A DNA stretch of 64,000 nucleotides from Chryseobacterium luteum. GTDB lineage: Bacteria; Bacteroidota; Bacteroidia; Flavobacteriales; Weeksellaceae. The notes beneath the pieces are model-generated. The model was not told the DNA's origin, did no database searches, and was given only the letters and a program-made list of their open reading frames with translations. Of this stretch, positions 1 to 8,683 are shown piece by piece. Each line of letters starts with the position of its first letter. The first letter of the stretch is position 1. The stretch spans positions 620,001-684,000 of the forward strand of contig NZ_JPRO01000001.1 in NCBI RefSeq assembly GCF_000737785.1, read 5' to 3'. A program made the position numbers and the translations under genes.

Positions 1-990
1 GCAGAAGGTCTGAAATTATCCGACGAACCTGGTGCTGTTGAAAGAAACGGTAGTGTGGGCTGGACAACTCCTCAGAGTCAGTTTGCTCCGGGATATTTAA
101 ATTTCCTGGCAAACAATGCCAAAGGTTCCACAGGTTTAGCTGAAACACAATTTGGATATCATATCATCAATGTAGAAGATAAAAAAGCTGGAACTATGGG
201 ATACAAAGTGGCCCATTTAGCAAAAGAAATTAAGCCTTCGGATGCTACAGAAGCAGAATCCGATAAAAAAGCAAGAAGATTTATCCAGCAGATTCAGGGG
301 AAATCTTTCAACGATTTCGTGAATATTGCCAAGAAAGGGAACTATCAGTTCTCCAATCCTAAACAGGCTAAAAGATTTGACGGACAGCTTCAGGGACTTG
401 GTACGGATAAAGACGGAGAAATCTTAGCTTGGGCGTTCGATAAGAAAAGAGAAAAAGGAGATACAGAATTCTTTACTGTAGAAGGTACGGGAGATAAAAT
501 CGTAGCTTACCTTAACGGAAAACAGGAAGCAGGTCTTGCAGATCCTGAATCTGTAAGAGACCAGATTGAAGTGATTGTTAAAAATAAACTGGCGGCCAAA
601 CAGATCTCTGATAAGATTGCTGCTGCAAAAGCTTCAGGATTGGATCAGATTGCTAAAATGTTTGCTTCTACCAAACAGTCAGCTCAGGTCAATATGCTTA
701 GTCCTTCAGTAGCCGGTTCTATGGAACCTAAAGTTGCGGGTGCTGCTTTCGGTATTGCGAAAGGTAAACTTTCTAACCCTGTAGAAGGTGGAACGGGAGT
801 TTATGTACTGATCAAAAAATCAGAAACCGTAAACAAGCAGCCGGGTGACCTTAAGCAGTTTACAGAATCCATTACCCAGAGAAATGGAGGGATGTTCGGG
901 CAGGCCTGGATGAAGAGTCTTCAGGACAATGCAGATATCGAGGATTACAGAATCGAGATCTGGAATAAGCTGGGAAATCAGCAACAGTAA
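1..990 (+). CDS. PpiC-type peptidylprolyl isomerase (PpiD/SurA-like), 5' truncated by window
   Basis: The frame is open from base 1, so this is the C-terminal part (329 codons) of a longer protein. The segment around 'TQFGYHIINVED' is the end of a parvulin (PpiC) rotamase domain, preceded by the typical G-x-G-W-T-P stretch; the rest has the alternating helical and Gly/Lys-rich make-up of the PpiD periplasmic C-terminus. Such proteins are membrane-anchored folding chaperones of the envelope, usually about 700 residues in Flavobacteriia. The anchor would lie upstream of the window. A GTG at 55 is internal, not a start. Family assignment is fairly sure; the PpiD versus SurA distinction is inferred. 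Confidence 0.85.
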   Translation, partial: AEGLKLSDEPGAVERNGSVGWTTPQSQFAPGYLNFLANNAKGSTGLAETQFGYHIINVEDKKAGTMGYKVAHLAKEIKPSDATEAESDKKARRFIQQIQGKSFNDFVNIAKKGNYQFSNPKQAKRFDGQLQGLGTDKDGEILAWAFDKKREKGDTEFFTVEGTGDKIVAYLNGKQEAGLADPESVRDQIEVIVKNKLAAKQISDKIAAAKASGLDQIAKMFASTKQSAQVNMLSPSVAGSMEPKVAGAAFGIAKGKLSNPVEGGTGVYVLIKKSETVNKQPGDLKQFTESITQRNGGMFGQAWMKSLQDNADIEDYRIEIWNKLGNQQQ

Positions 991-1011
991 GAAATTAATT
1001 TTTACAGATAT

Positions 1012-1041
1012 AAAAGCGGCAGTATTTTCTGCCGCTTTTTT
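1012..1041 (+). terminator. Rho-independent terminator
   Basis: An 11-bp stem (AAAAGCGGCAG with CTGCCGCTTTT) around a 6-nt loop, followed by a T run, 21 bases after the isomerase stop. Confidence 0.88.
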
Positions 1042-1087
1042 GTATTTAACGCAGAACAATAAAGAAAAAGATTAATTTAAAATGTGC

Positions 1088-1095
1088 TATATTTG
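1088..1095 (+). promoter_or_regulatory. -7 box TATATTTG
   Basis: Exact match to the Bacteroidota TAnnTTTG box, 22 bases before the GTG start of the MCE gene and after the preceding terminator. No clear -33 TTTG is visible. Confidence 0.6.
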
Positions 1096-1117
1096 CTTAT
1101 TAGAAAAAATTTAGCAA

Positions 1118-2068
1118 GTGAAGTTCAGTAAAGAATTAAAAGCTGGTGTGATTGCACTTTTAGCTATTGTAGGCTTTGTAGTGTTGTTTCAATTCATGAA
1201 AGGCAGAAGTCTTTTTACTACCGATAATATATTTTACGCAAAATATGATAATGTGGAGGGACTTGCGCAGTCATCCGCAGTTTCCATCAATGGTCTCAAA
1301 GTAGGGCAGGTCGATAAGATCATTCCCAGAACGGCAAAGGATGGAAAGATCAGTTTTGTTGTAAAAATTACGGTGGATGACAATTTCGTGTTTTCCAAAA
1401 ATTCAACCCTTGAAATCTTTGAACCTGGCCTTATGTCAGGAAAAGAAATGAGGGTAAACCTTATGTATGGTGGCCAGACTGCAAACGACGGTGACACCCT
1501 GCAGGGTACTTTCAAATTAGGAACTTTGGGAAGTCTTTCTTCTCAGGTAGGTCCGGTGAAAGATCAACTTCAAACAGTATTACATCGCGTAGACTCTCTA
1601 ATGGCTAATGCCAATCTATTGGTTGACGGGCAGAACAGAGCTGAAATCAAAGCTTTGCTTTCGAATCTTAATAAGACGGTAAGTGCTTTACAGACTACAG
1701 CAGGAAGTGTAAATTCCCTTGTGGGACACAATGACCCTAAACTTCAGAAGGTACTTGATGATGCTAGTATTACCATGCAGAGCGGAAAAGTAACTTTGGA
1801 TAAATACGGAAATCTCGCAGAAAGTATTGATACTAAAAGATTAAATGCGACAATTGCTAATTTAGATGCTACCGTAGGAAAACTTAATCAGGTTATTTCC
1901 GGCGTTGACAACGGACAGGGAAGCTTAGGAAAGCTAATGAAAGATGAGCAGCTTTACAATAATCTGAATACGGCCTCTACAAACCTGAATTCATTGATTG
2001 AAGACATGAAAGCAAACCCTAAGAGATACATCAATTTCTCTGTTTTCGGGAAGAACAATAAAGACTAA
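1118..2068 (+). CDS. MlaD family (MCE) protein, lipid-transport substrate-binding subunit
   Basis: 316 residues starting at GTG. One N-terminal membrane helix (about residues 8-27) is followed by an MCE domain (about 36-115) with the typical pattern 'YDNVEGLAQSSAVSINGLKVG', here split by position: Y-D-N-V-E-G at about 43 and G-L-K-V-G at about 60. A long helical, Leu/Asn/Asp-rich tail follows. MCE proteins are periplasmic, inner-membrane anchored and work with an ABC transporter moving phospholipids between membranes; the permease and ATPase are not in this window. A promoter box precedes it and the next gene starts 7 bases after its stop, so it probably leads an operon with the Fe-S genes. 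Confidence 0.9.
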   Translation: MKFSKELKAGVIALLAIVGFVVLFQFMKGRSLFTTDNIFYAKYDNVEGLAQSSAVSINGLKVGQVDKIIPRTAKDGKISFVVKITVDDNFVFSKNSTLEIFEPGLMSGKEMRVNLMYGGQTANDGDTLQGTFKLGTLGSLSSQVGPVKDQLQTVLHRVDSLMANANLLVDGQNRAEIKALLSNLNKTVSALQTTAGSVNSLVGHNDPKLQKVLDDASITMQSGKVTLDKYGNLAESIDTKRLNATIANLDATVGKLNQVISGVDNGQGSLGKLMKDEQLYNNLNTASTNLNSLIEDMKANPKRYINFSVFGKNNKD

Positions 2069-2075
2069 TCACCTT

Positions 2076-3404
2076 ATGCAGTACATCGATAACATTATTT
2101 TTCTGATCTTATTAGTTGCGGGGTTTGGGCTGTTTGCAAAAAGTCTGCAGAAGATCTACAGAAATATCAAATTAGGAAGAGAAATCAACAGAAGCGACAG
2201 GAAAGCCGAGCGCTGGGAAACCATGGCAAGAGTGGCGATGGGCCAGAGCAAAATGGTAAAACGTCCTGTGGCTGGTATTCTCCACATTTTTGTATATGTA
2301 GGTTTTGTTATTATCAATATTGAACTGATAGAAATTATTGTCGACGGAATCTTTGGTACTCACAGGTTTCTCGCTTCCATTTTTGGACACGGCTTCTATA
2401 ATTTCTTCACGGCGACGTTAGAAATTCTTGCATTGCTGGTGGTAATTGGAGTAGTGGTATTTTTCATCAGAAGAAACTTTTATGGAGTTAAAAGACTGAC
2501 CATGAAAGAGCTCTTCGGATGGCCAAAGAATGATGCCAATTGGATTTTGATTATAGAATTTGCTCTGATGGTTGCGTTTTTTTCTATGAATGCCGCAGAT
2601 CATCAGTTGCAGGGTGTTTATGATGCTCACCCTATTCCCGGAAGTTTCCCAATCAGCGGAATTTTATTTGGATGGTTTTCTGTTTTTGGCGAATCCACTT
2701 TACATATTATAGAAAAAACTGCCTGGTGGTTTCACTTTGTAGGAATTCTGTTCTTCATGAATTACCTTTATTACTCTAAACATTTACATATCATTTTAGC
2801 GTTTCCAAGTACTTGGTATGCCAATTTAGATTTGTATGGAAAGTTTAATAATTTAGATTCAGTTACCAAAGAAATTAAGCTGATGATGGATCCTAATGCA
2901 GATCCTTATGCCGCACCGGCCGAAGGAGAAGCTGCAGATGTTCCCTCTAAATTTGGCGCAGAAGATATATTTGATCTTAACCAGGTACAATTGCTTAATG
3001 CATACTCATGTACAGAATGTGGAAGGTGTACCTCCGTATGTCCTGCCAATATCACCGGCAAAAAGCTTTCTCCGAGACTGATCCTTATGAAAACAAGAGA
3101 CAGGCTGGAAGAAGTTGGTAGAAATATTGATAAAAACGGCAAATTCGAAGACGACGGCAAGAAGCTTTTGAATGACTATATCACAAAAGAAGAACTTTGG
3201 GCCTGTACAACATGTAACGCCTGTACAGAAGCCTGTCCGGTATTGCTGGATCCGCTTTCCATTATTTTCGAAATGAGAAGATTCCTTGTGATGGAACAGT
3301 CCGCTGCCCCTCAGGAACTGAATCTGATGATGACGAATGTAGAAAACAATGCTGCCCCTTGGCAATATAACCAGGCAGACCGTTTGAACTGGGCAAAAGA
3401 TTAA
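2076..3404 (+). CDS. Membrane (Fe-S)-binding protein, HdrE/NarI-like plus 2[4Fe-4S]
   Basis: 442 residues. The N-terminal 240 residues hold about five to six membrane helices with several His residues in or near them (for example 210, 220, 236 and 238), as in b-haem NarI/HdrE-like domains; haem binding is inferred. The C-terminal cytoplasmic part has two CxxCxxCxxxC/P clusters: C312, C315, C318, C322 and C377, C380, C383, C387, each able to bind [4Fe-4S]. With the CCG-domain protein 100 bases downstream it resembles quinone-linked HdrDE/GlpC-type electron-transfer modules. No dehydrogenase partner is encoded nearby, so the electron donor is unknown. Confidence 0.85.
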   Translation: MQYIDNIIFLILLVAGFGLFAKSLQKIYRNIKLGREINRSDRKAERWETMARVAMGQSKMVKRPVAGILHIFVYVGFVIINIELIEIIVDGIFGTHRFLASIFGHGFYNFFTATLEILALLVVIGVVVFFIRRNFYGVKRLTMKELFGWPKNDANWILIIEFALMVAFFSMNAADHQLQGVYDAHPIPGSFPISGILFGWFSVFGESTLHIIEKTAWWFHFVGILFFMNYLYYSKHLHIILAFPSTWYANLDLYGKFNNLDSVTKEIKLMMDPNADPYAAPAEGEAADVPSKFGAEDIFDLNQVQLLNAYSCTECGRCTSVCPANITGKKLSPRLILMKTRDRLEEVGRNIDKNGKFEDDGKKLLNDYITKEELWACTTCNACTEACPVLLDPLSIIFEMRRFLVMEQSAAPQELNLMMTNVENNAAPWQYNQADRLNWAKD

Positions 3405-3504
3405 TATCTATTGTATTAAAATGTTCAAGCAATGTACAAAAGTATTTTAGCTTGAAAATTTTAAAATACATTTTACATTAATACAAAATACATTTTACAA
3501 TTAA
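3405..3504 (+). repeat. Gap with a 15-bp direct repeat and an inverted repeat
   Basis: AAAATACATTTTACA occurs exactly twice (3463-3477 and 3485-3499), 22 bases start to start, ending 5 bases before the next start codon. Upstream lies an inverted repeat TTCAAGC/GCTTGAA at 3424-3430 and 3450-3456. No terminator-like T run is seen, so read-through is plausible. Confidence 0.7.
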
Positions 3505-4290
3505 ATGGATTTCAATATAAAAACAATGGCAGAATATGCTGCCGAAGGAAAATCACCTGAAGTATTATTTTGGGTGGGATGTGCCGGAAGTTTTGACGAC
3601 CGCGCCAAAAAAATCACGAAAGCATTTTGCAAGATATTAAACAAAATAGGAGTTGAATTTGCAGTTCTGGGGCAGGAAGAAAGTTGCACCGGAGATCCCG
3701 CAAAAAGAGCAGGAAATGAATTCGTATTTCAGATGATGGCACTGACCAATATCGAGGTTCTGAATGCCTATGAAGTGAAAAAGATCGTGACGGCCTGCCC
3801 TCACTGTTTTAATACCCTGAAAAATGAATATCCAAGCCTGGGAGGACATTATGAAGTGGTTCACCATACCCAGTTCCTTAAAACATTAATGGAAGAAGGA
3901 AGGCTGAAGATAGAAGGAGGAGCTTTTAAAGGAAAAAAGATTACTTTCCATGATCCTTGCTACCTTGGAAGAGCAAACAACGAATATGAAGCTCCAAGAA
4001 TTCTTCTTGAGAAACTGGATGCCGAACTTGTAGAAATGAAGCGTTGTAAAACCAACGGCCTGTGTTGTGGAGCAGGAGGTGCACAGATGTTCAAGGAGCC
4101 TGAAAAAGGAAATAAAGACATCAATATCGAAAGAACGGAAGAAGCATTGTCTTTCGAGCCTAAAATTATTGCTACAGGATGTCCTTTCTGTAATACGATG
4201 ATGACGGACGGTGTGAAGCATTTTAACAAAAACGGAGAAGTAGCCGTAAAAGATATTGTAGAACTTCTTGCAGAAGCTGAGGATCTGTAA
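3505..4290 (+). CDS. (Fe-S)-binding protein with two CCG domains (HdrB/LutA/GlpC-like)
   Basis: 261 residues, soluble. Cysteine-rich CCG motifs appear twice: C26, C61, C98/C101 in the first half and C152, C187-C188, C226/C229 in the second ('CCGAGGAQMF' is the signature). In HdrB such repeats carry noncubane [4Fe-4S] clusters for disulfide reduction; in LutA/GlpC they pass electrons from an oxidised substrate to quinone. Fusions and pairs of this domain with a 2[4Fe-4S] membrane protein are common, and here the partner lies directly upstream. Substrate cannot be told from sequence. A terminator follows 21 bases after the stop. Confidence 0.87.
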   Translation: MDFNIKTMAEYAAEGKSPEVLFWVGCAGSFDDRAKKITKAFCKILNKIGVEFAVLGQEESCTGDPAKRAGNEFVFQMMALTNIEVLNAYEVKKIVTACPHCFNTLKNEYPSLGGHYEVVHHTQFLKTLMEEGRLKIEGGAFKGKKITFHDPCYLGRANNEYEAPRILLEKLDAELVEMKRCKTNGLCCGAGGAQMFKEPEKGNKDINIERTEEALSFEPKIIATGCPFCNTMMTDGVKHFNKNGEVAVKDIVELLAEAEDL

Positions 4291-4311
4291 AAGCTACATC
4301 AAAATAAGTAA

Positions 4312-4340
4312 AAACTCAGGCTCGGGCTTGGGTTTTTCTT
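4312..4340 (+). terminator. Rho-independent terminator
   Basis: 10-bp stem AAACTCAGGC/GCTTGGGTTT with two G-T wobbles, TCGG tetraloop, then a T-rich tail. It closes the MCE/Fe-S transcription unit. Confidence 0.75.
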
Positions 4341-4393
4341 TTGTTACAAACTCAGGAATATTTCTTAATTTTATACTTTAAAACCGACAGGAT

Positions 4394-4882
4394 ATGAAAA
4401 TTGAAGAATCTAGTATAGTAGAAACAAACGATTACAGAGTCATTATATACCCGGCGTCCAGACCTTTTGAAACCAAAGAGGCCAAAGCCATTACCGAAAA
4501 GCTTTTCGACTTCCTGGCGACCTGGGCGGCACACGGAAAACCGCTTTCTTCATCATTTAAAATTGAAAAAAATCAATTTATCGTGGTATGTGTGGATGAG
4601 GAGAAAGAAATGGCTTCAGGATGCAGTATTGATGCCTTAGGAAAGATTATGCGCGAGATCGATGAAGAATACCAGCTTGGACTTTTCGACAGGATGAAGG
4701 CCAGCTTTGTACAGAACGGACAGGTAAAAACATTGAAACTTCAGGATTTTAAATCTCAGCTGAGAAGCGGTGAACTTCCAAAAGATATCCAGATATTTGA
4801 TTTTTCTAAAAATACATATCTGGACTTTTTAAGCCACTTTTTGCTGCCATTGGAAAAAAGCTGGGCGGCAGGCATAGCTTAA
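4394..4882 (+). CDS. Conserved Flavobacteriia protein of unknown function (often labelled ABC transporter ATPase)
   Basis: 162 residues, soluble, no signal peptide. It resembles a flavobacterial family with conserved 'WAAHGKPL' near residue 44, 'ASGCSIDALGKIM' near residue 75 and 'FDRM' near 97, which carries the label 'ABC transporter ATPase' in public annotation. I see no Walker A (GxxGxGKS/T), no ABC signature LSGGQ and no Walker B, so that label is not supported by the sequence. It sits just after the CCG-domain gene, an arrangement I recall from related genomes, so a link to the Fe-S module is a reasonable guess. Function unknown. Confidence 0.8.
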   Translation: MKIEESSIVETNDYRVIIYPASRPFETKEAKAITEKLFDFLATWAAHGKPLSSSFKIEKNQFIVVCVDEEKEMASGCSIDALGKIMREIDEEYQLGLFDRMKASFVQNGQVKTLKLQDFKSQLRSGELPKDIQIFDFSKNTYLDFLSHFLLPLEKSWAAGIA

Positions 4883-4901
4883 GCAGATAAAAAACAGTCG
4901 A

Positions 4902-5510
4902 TCAGAACTTTAGATTGAGGCCTTCAGGCAGTTTTCGGTTGAAAACAGTCTTTGTAAAGTCTTCAATGTAAGGTTCTTTTTGTTTGATGACCTTACAGGG
5001 ATTTCCCACTGCAATTGAGTTGGAAGGAATGTCTTTAACCACAATAGAACCTGCTCCGATCACTACATTATCACCTATTTTTACCCCCGGAAGGATTACA
5101 GAATTAGTGCCTACGAAAACGTTATTTCCGATAATGATAGGCCCGCACTCATCATGAACACTGTGGTCATTATGATTGTGGTTGGCAGATATCAGGGAAG
5201 TTCCCGCTCCGAAACCTACGTTATTTCCGATAATAATACCATTGTTGGCCTGGATATAAATATTGGGATTATCACCCGGATCACATAAAATTCCCTTTTT
5301 AATTTTCTGATAGCTTCTGATTTCCGAAGTAAAATGTACAGGCCATGGAACTTTTCCATTGATCCTCAGTATTTTCTGCGGAACCAGATAGTAGAAAAAA
5401 AGCACATGAGGAAGCAGATAATCATACTTCTGCCGGTAATACTCCGGATAGAAAAAATTATTAATTCTATGGAAGATCTGGTATTCAATAAATTTTTTAA
5501 TCGGATTCAT
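4902..5510 (-). CDS. Hexapeptide-repeat acyltransferase (O-acetyltransferase, WbbJ/CysE-like fold)
   Basis: 202 residues. The C-terminal half carries left-handed beta-helix hexapeptide repeats ('IIIGNNVFVGTNSVIL', 'VKIGDNVVIGAGSIVV') and ends with the 'SNSIAVGNPCKVIK' closing motif of acetyltransferases; the His-rich 'SANHNHNDH' near residue 108 probably holds the catalytic His. Acetyl-CoA-dependent sugar or polysaccharide O-acetylation is the usual role. The start overlaps the end of the flippase gene by 14 bases, so the two are translated from one message and likely serve the same surface glycan. Confidence 0.85.
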   Translation of the reverse strand: MNPIKKFIEYQIFHRINNFFYPEYYRQKYDYLLPHVLFFYYLVPQKILRINGKVPWPVHFTSEIRSYQKIKKGILCDPGDNPNIYIQANNGIIIGNNVGFGAGTSLISANHNHNDHSVHDECGPIIIGNNVFVGTNSVILPGVKIGDNVVIGAGSIVVKDIPSNSIAVGNPCKVIKQKEPYIEDFTKTVFNRKLPEGLNLKF

Positions 5511-6729
5511 TTTTCTTCAAAATAAACATGATGTAAAAATACAAAAATCCATAGCCGATAAACAAAAATCCCGAAAAAATCCCCACCAGATAACTGATTC
5601 CCATTTCCTTTCCGATAAAAATGGCCGCTATATTGGCCAGGAAAAGATAAATATTAAAAACCAGGGCAACATTGTTCCGCTTTAAAATCGTTAAAATATC
5701 TGAAATAGGATTGATAAGACTTCGGGTAAGATATCCGAAAGACATCAGGAAAATGAACAGTCCGAGGTGTTCCCAGTTTTTATTGAAGAACAGTTGCAGA
5801 ATAGGGATACCAATCACATTAATAATGACATACAGGGCAAAAATGATATAAAAATTCATCAGGCTCATCTTCTTGGTATAGGCAAACAGCTCATTTTTGC
5901 TTTTACCTTTGTTATTGATTTCTGCAGCTTTCGGATAGTAAACTGTAGCAATGGAAGATGAAATCAGAAGAAGGGGAACAGACATTATTTTTACCGCTAA
6001 AGAATATTCTCCCAGCAGGGAATCTGCAAAATAAAGCGATATAAGGATTGGCATAATATTGTTTCCTAGGGCATTGATCAGCGTAGAAGGATAAGAATAT
6101 TTAAAAAGCTCAGGCCTTTTCTTCGCGTTGGCAATATAGCGCTTCACATCAGGTATTACAAAATATTTCCTTGAGCAATAAAGAGCGGCAAAAAAAGCGG
6201 CAATATACCCAATGAGACTGCCTATAACAAGTCCGTTTTCAATCTTAATAAATACAAATATGACCTGAAACACAAAGCTTACTACAGAATCTACGATCGT
6301 CAGTACGGATACCAGCTTGAAAAGTTTCTTTTTTGCCAGAAGAAACTTCGCGTTATTCGTAAATAAGTAGATGAATCCTGTACATATTCCAAGAAATAAA
6401 ATGTTTTTAGGAATATCGAAAGGAATAAATACCAGCAGGAAAGCTAAGAGCATCACTGCTGCCGAGACTATACCCGCAGCACTGAAATTATTATTCACAT
6501 CCTGCTCATTAGCCTCAAGCATGATCATATGTTCCTGTGCAAGGCTCAATACCACGGTAAATATGCTCATAATACTTAAGTAGATACTGAAAATGCCATA
6601 CTCGGAAGAACCGTAATATTTTGCCAGCAAAAGTCCTCCGATCACCAAAACGAACTTGGAAATAAAGTTTCCCTTAAAGATGGTGGTGATGTGGCTGCCG
6701 TTTAATCTTTTGAGTTTGTTTAAAAACAT
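5497..6729 (-). CDS. Polysaccharide flippase (Wzx/MATE-like, MOP superfamily)
   Basis: 410 residues, almost entirely hydrophobic, with about 12 predicted membrane helices and a short 'NDAK'-type polar loop set, as expected for undecaprenyl-linked oligosaccharide flippases. It probably moves lipid-linked sugar units across the inner membrane. It is co-transcribed with the overlapping acyltransferase. No glycosyltransferases are nearby, so this is a two-gene fragment of surface-glycan machinery rather than a full cluster. Divergent from the lipoprotein gene at 6801, with back-to-back promoters in the 71-base gap. Confidence 0.85.
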   Translation of the reverse strand: MFLNKLKRLNGSHITTIFKGNFISKFVLVIGGLLLAKYYGSSEYGIFSIYLSIMSIFTVVLSLAQEHMIMLEANEQDVNNNFSAAGIVSAAVMLLAFLLVFIPFDIPKNILFLGICTGFIYLFTNNAKFLLAKKKLFKLVSVLTIVDSVVSFVFQVIFVFIKIENGLVIGSLIGYIAAFFAALYCSRKYFVIPDVKRYIANAKKRPELFKYSYPSTLINALGNNIMPILISLYFADSLLGEYSLAVKIMSVPLLLISSSIATVYYPKAAEINNKGKSKNELFAYTKKMSLMNFYIIFALYVIINVIGIPILQLFFNKNWEHLGLFIFLMSFGYLTRSLINPISDILTILKRNNVALVFNIYLFLANIAAIFIGKEMGISYLVGIFSGFLFIGYGFLYFYIMFILKKNESD

Positions 6730-6747
6730 GGTAAAATATTACGAGAA

Positions 6748-6755
6748 CAAATATA
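6748..6755 (-). promoter_or_regulatory. -7 box TATATTTG for the flippase operon
   Basis: Exact TAnnTTTG on the minus strand, 18 bases before the flippase ATG. Confidence 0.55.
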
Positions 6756-6761
6756 TAATTA

Positions 6762-6769
6762 TACATTTG
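6762..6769 (+). promoter_or_regulatory. -7 box TACATTTG for the lipoprotein gene
   Basis: Exact TAnnTTTG, 31 bases before the ATG at 6801. It lies only 6 bases from the opposite-strand box, so the two promoters probably exclude each other. Confidence 0.6.
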
Positions 6770-6800
6770 CATAAAAAAGATTATTGAAAATTAACGGAAG

Positions 6801-7325
6801 ATGAAATTCAAGCTGAATCATATTTTAATATTTAAACTTATAGCTATCCTGTTTTTAACGGTTTCATGCGGAAGCGATGATGAATCTTTACAGAGAATTG
6901 ATCAGATCCTGAATATCTATGTAAAAAACAGTGCCGGACAGGACCTTCTGAATGCAAAAAAGAACGGATCCTATTCTTCCTATGCCGTGAATGATGCTTT
7001 TGGTGTCGCGGATGTTGCTCCCGTATCCGTACCTCTGAAAATGACGACAGATTCCATCTACTACTTTGAATATTTAAGAGGTGCAAAAAGGAGAACAATG
7101 GACTCGCTAAGCCCTGATAACAGAACTTATCATTCCAAACTCGCTTTTGCGTTGAGCAGAACAGTGAATAATGTGGTGGTAACGACTGTTGATTCTATGG
7201 AGATCAAGTATCGCTGGACACCGTCGGTATTCCAGGTTTCTGAGGTCCGTTACAACAATCAGATCGTATTTACCAAGGCTGCGGATGCACCCGATGCTAT
7301 AAATACCGTTACTATCATAAAATAA
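6801..7325 (+). CDS. Putative lipoprotein of unknown function
   Basis: 174 residues with a type II signal peptide; the lipobox is L-T-V-S-C with the lipidated Cys at about residue 23, followed by G-S-D-D-E. The mature part is predicted beta-rich and matches no family I recognise. The Ser-Asp-Asp context after the Cys does not by itself say which membrane it goes to. It has its own promoter and is followed, 2 bases later, by the serS promoter box, so it is probably monocistronic. Confidence 0.8.
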   Translation: MKFKLNHILIFKLIAILFLTVSCGSDDESLQRIDQILNIYVKNSAGQDLLNAKKNGSYSSYAVNDAFGVADVAPVSVPLKMTTDSIYYFEYLRGAKRRTMDSLSPDNRTYHSKLAFALSRTVNNVVVTTVDSMEIKYRWTPSVFQVSEVRYNNQIVFTKAADAPDAINTVTIIK

Positions 7326-7327
7326 TT

Positions 7328-7335
7328 TAAATTTG
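7328..7335 (+). promoter_or_regulatory. -7 box TAAATTTG for serS
   Basis: Exact TAnnTTTG, 56 bases before the serS ATG, starting 2 bases after the previous stop codon. Confidence 0.55.
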
Positions 7336-7360
7336 CAAAACTGTTAGCTTAGTATTTAAG

Positions 7361-7386
7361 TTTAACATCTAATATTTAACATCTAA
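7361..7386 (+). repeat. 12-bp direct repeat in the serS leader
   Basis: TTTAACATCTAA occurs twice (7361-7372 and 7375-7386), 14 bases start to start, ending 5 bases before ATG. Confidence 0.7.
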
Positions 7387-7391
7387 ATAAA

Positions 7392-8660
7392 ATGTTACAA
7401 GTCAATTTTTTGCGCGACAATAAAGAACGCGTTTTAGAAGGTCTTCAGAAAAGACAATTCAAGAATCTTGGGTTGGTAGACGATGCTGTCGCTACCGACG
7501 ACGAAAGAAAAAGAATTCAGTTTGAATTAGATTCCCAACTTGCTGAAATCAACAAAATATCCAAAGAAATTGGACTTTTGATGAAGGAAGGAAAAAAAGA
7601 AGAAGCGGAGTCTGCAAAATCTAAAACAGCGCAATTTAAAGAGTCGAGTAAAGAACTACAGTCCCAATTAGATGTAACGGAAAAGGCTTTACTGGATATT
7701 TTATACCAGATTCCAAATGTCCCGTTTGAATTAGTGAAAAGCGGAGCATCTGCAGAAGACAACGAGAATATTTTTCAGTCTCACGATGTGGAAGGGCTTG
7801 GTGAAGGTGCTATTCCTCACTGGGAGCTTGCCAAAAAATATAACCTGATCGATTTTGAATTGGGAGTGAAGATTGCCGGTGCCGGTTTCCCTGTTTATCT
7901 GGGTAAAGGAGCAAGGCTTCAGAGAGCTTTGGTTCAGTATTTCTTAGATAAAAATGTTGAAAAAGGGTATATGGAGGTCAATCCTCCTCACGTTGTGAAT
8001 GAAGCTTCAGGATATGGAACTGGGCAACTTCCGGATAAAGAAGGACAGATGTACCATATCGGTATTGATGATTTGTATCTGATTCCTACGGCAGAAGTTC
8101 CTGTAACCAACCTTTACCGAGATGTTCTGTTGGAAGAAAGAGATCTTCCGATCAAAAATACGGCGTTCTCTCAGTGCTACAGAAGAGAAGCAGGAAGCTA
8201 CGGAGCTCACGTAAGAGGTCTGAACCGTCTTCACCAGTTCGAAAAAGTAGAAATCGTAAGACTTGAAAAACCTGAAAACTCTTATGCCGCTTTAGAAGAA
8301 ATGGTAGAGCACATTAAAGAAATTCTTACAGACCTTGAACTTCCATTCAGAGTGTTGAGACTTTGCGGTGGAGACACTGGTTTTGCAGCAGCGATGACCT
8401 ATGATTTTGAAGTATGGAGTGCTGCGCAGGAAATGTGGCTGGAAGTAAGTTCTGTATCCAATTTTGAAACCTTCCAGGCTAACCGTCTGAAATGCCGTTT
8501 TAAATCTGAAGGTAAATCTCAGTTAGTTCATACCCTGAACGGTTCTGCAATGGCTCTTCCAAGAATTATGGCAGCATTGCTTGAGAACAACCAGACAGAA
8601 GAAGGAATCAGAATTCCTGAGAAAATTGCAGAATATGCGAGATTCGATCTGATCAACTAG
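7392..8660 (+). CDS. serS: Serine--tRNA ligase
   Basis: 422 residues, the normal length. An N-terminal coiled-coil arm (about 30-105), which binds the tRNA long variable arm, precedes a class II catalytic core. Motif 2 is seen in 'FSQCYRREAGSYG' and 'GLNRLHQFEKVE' (about 260-290), motif 3 in 'NGSAMALPRIMAALLEN' (about 378-394); the serine-site 'TAEVPVTN' is at about 235. Charges tRNA-Ser (and the first step for tRNA-Sec where present) in the cytoplasm. Own promoter, own terminator: single-gene unit. Confidence 0.98.
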   Translation: MLQVNFLRDNKERVLEGLQKRQFKNLGLVDDAVATDDERKRIQFELDSQLAEINKISKEIGLLMKEGKKEEAESAKSKTAQFKESSKELQSQLDVTEKALLDILYQIPNVPFELVKSGASAEDNENIFQSHDVEGLGEGAIPHWELAKKYNLIDFELGVKIAGAGFPVYLGKGARLQRALVQYFLDKNVEKGYMEVNPPHVVNEASGYGTGQLPDKEGQMYHIGIDDLYLIPTAEVPVTNLYRDVLLEERDLPIKNTAFSQCYRREAGSYGAHVRGLNRLHQFEKVEIVRLEKPENSYAALEEMVEHIKEILTDLELPFRVLRLCGGDTGFAAAMTYDFEVWSAAQEMWLEVSSVSNFETFQANRLKCRFKSEGKSQLVHTLNGSAMALPRIMAALLENNQTEEGIRIPEKIAEYARFDLIN

Positions 8661-8683
8661 AAGAATATTTCTAATATATAAAT

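Noticed and set aside
4394..4882. ABC transporter ATPase annotation for this family
   Set aside because: No Walker A, Walker B or LSGGQ motif is present; described as unknown function instead.
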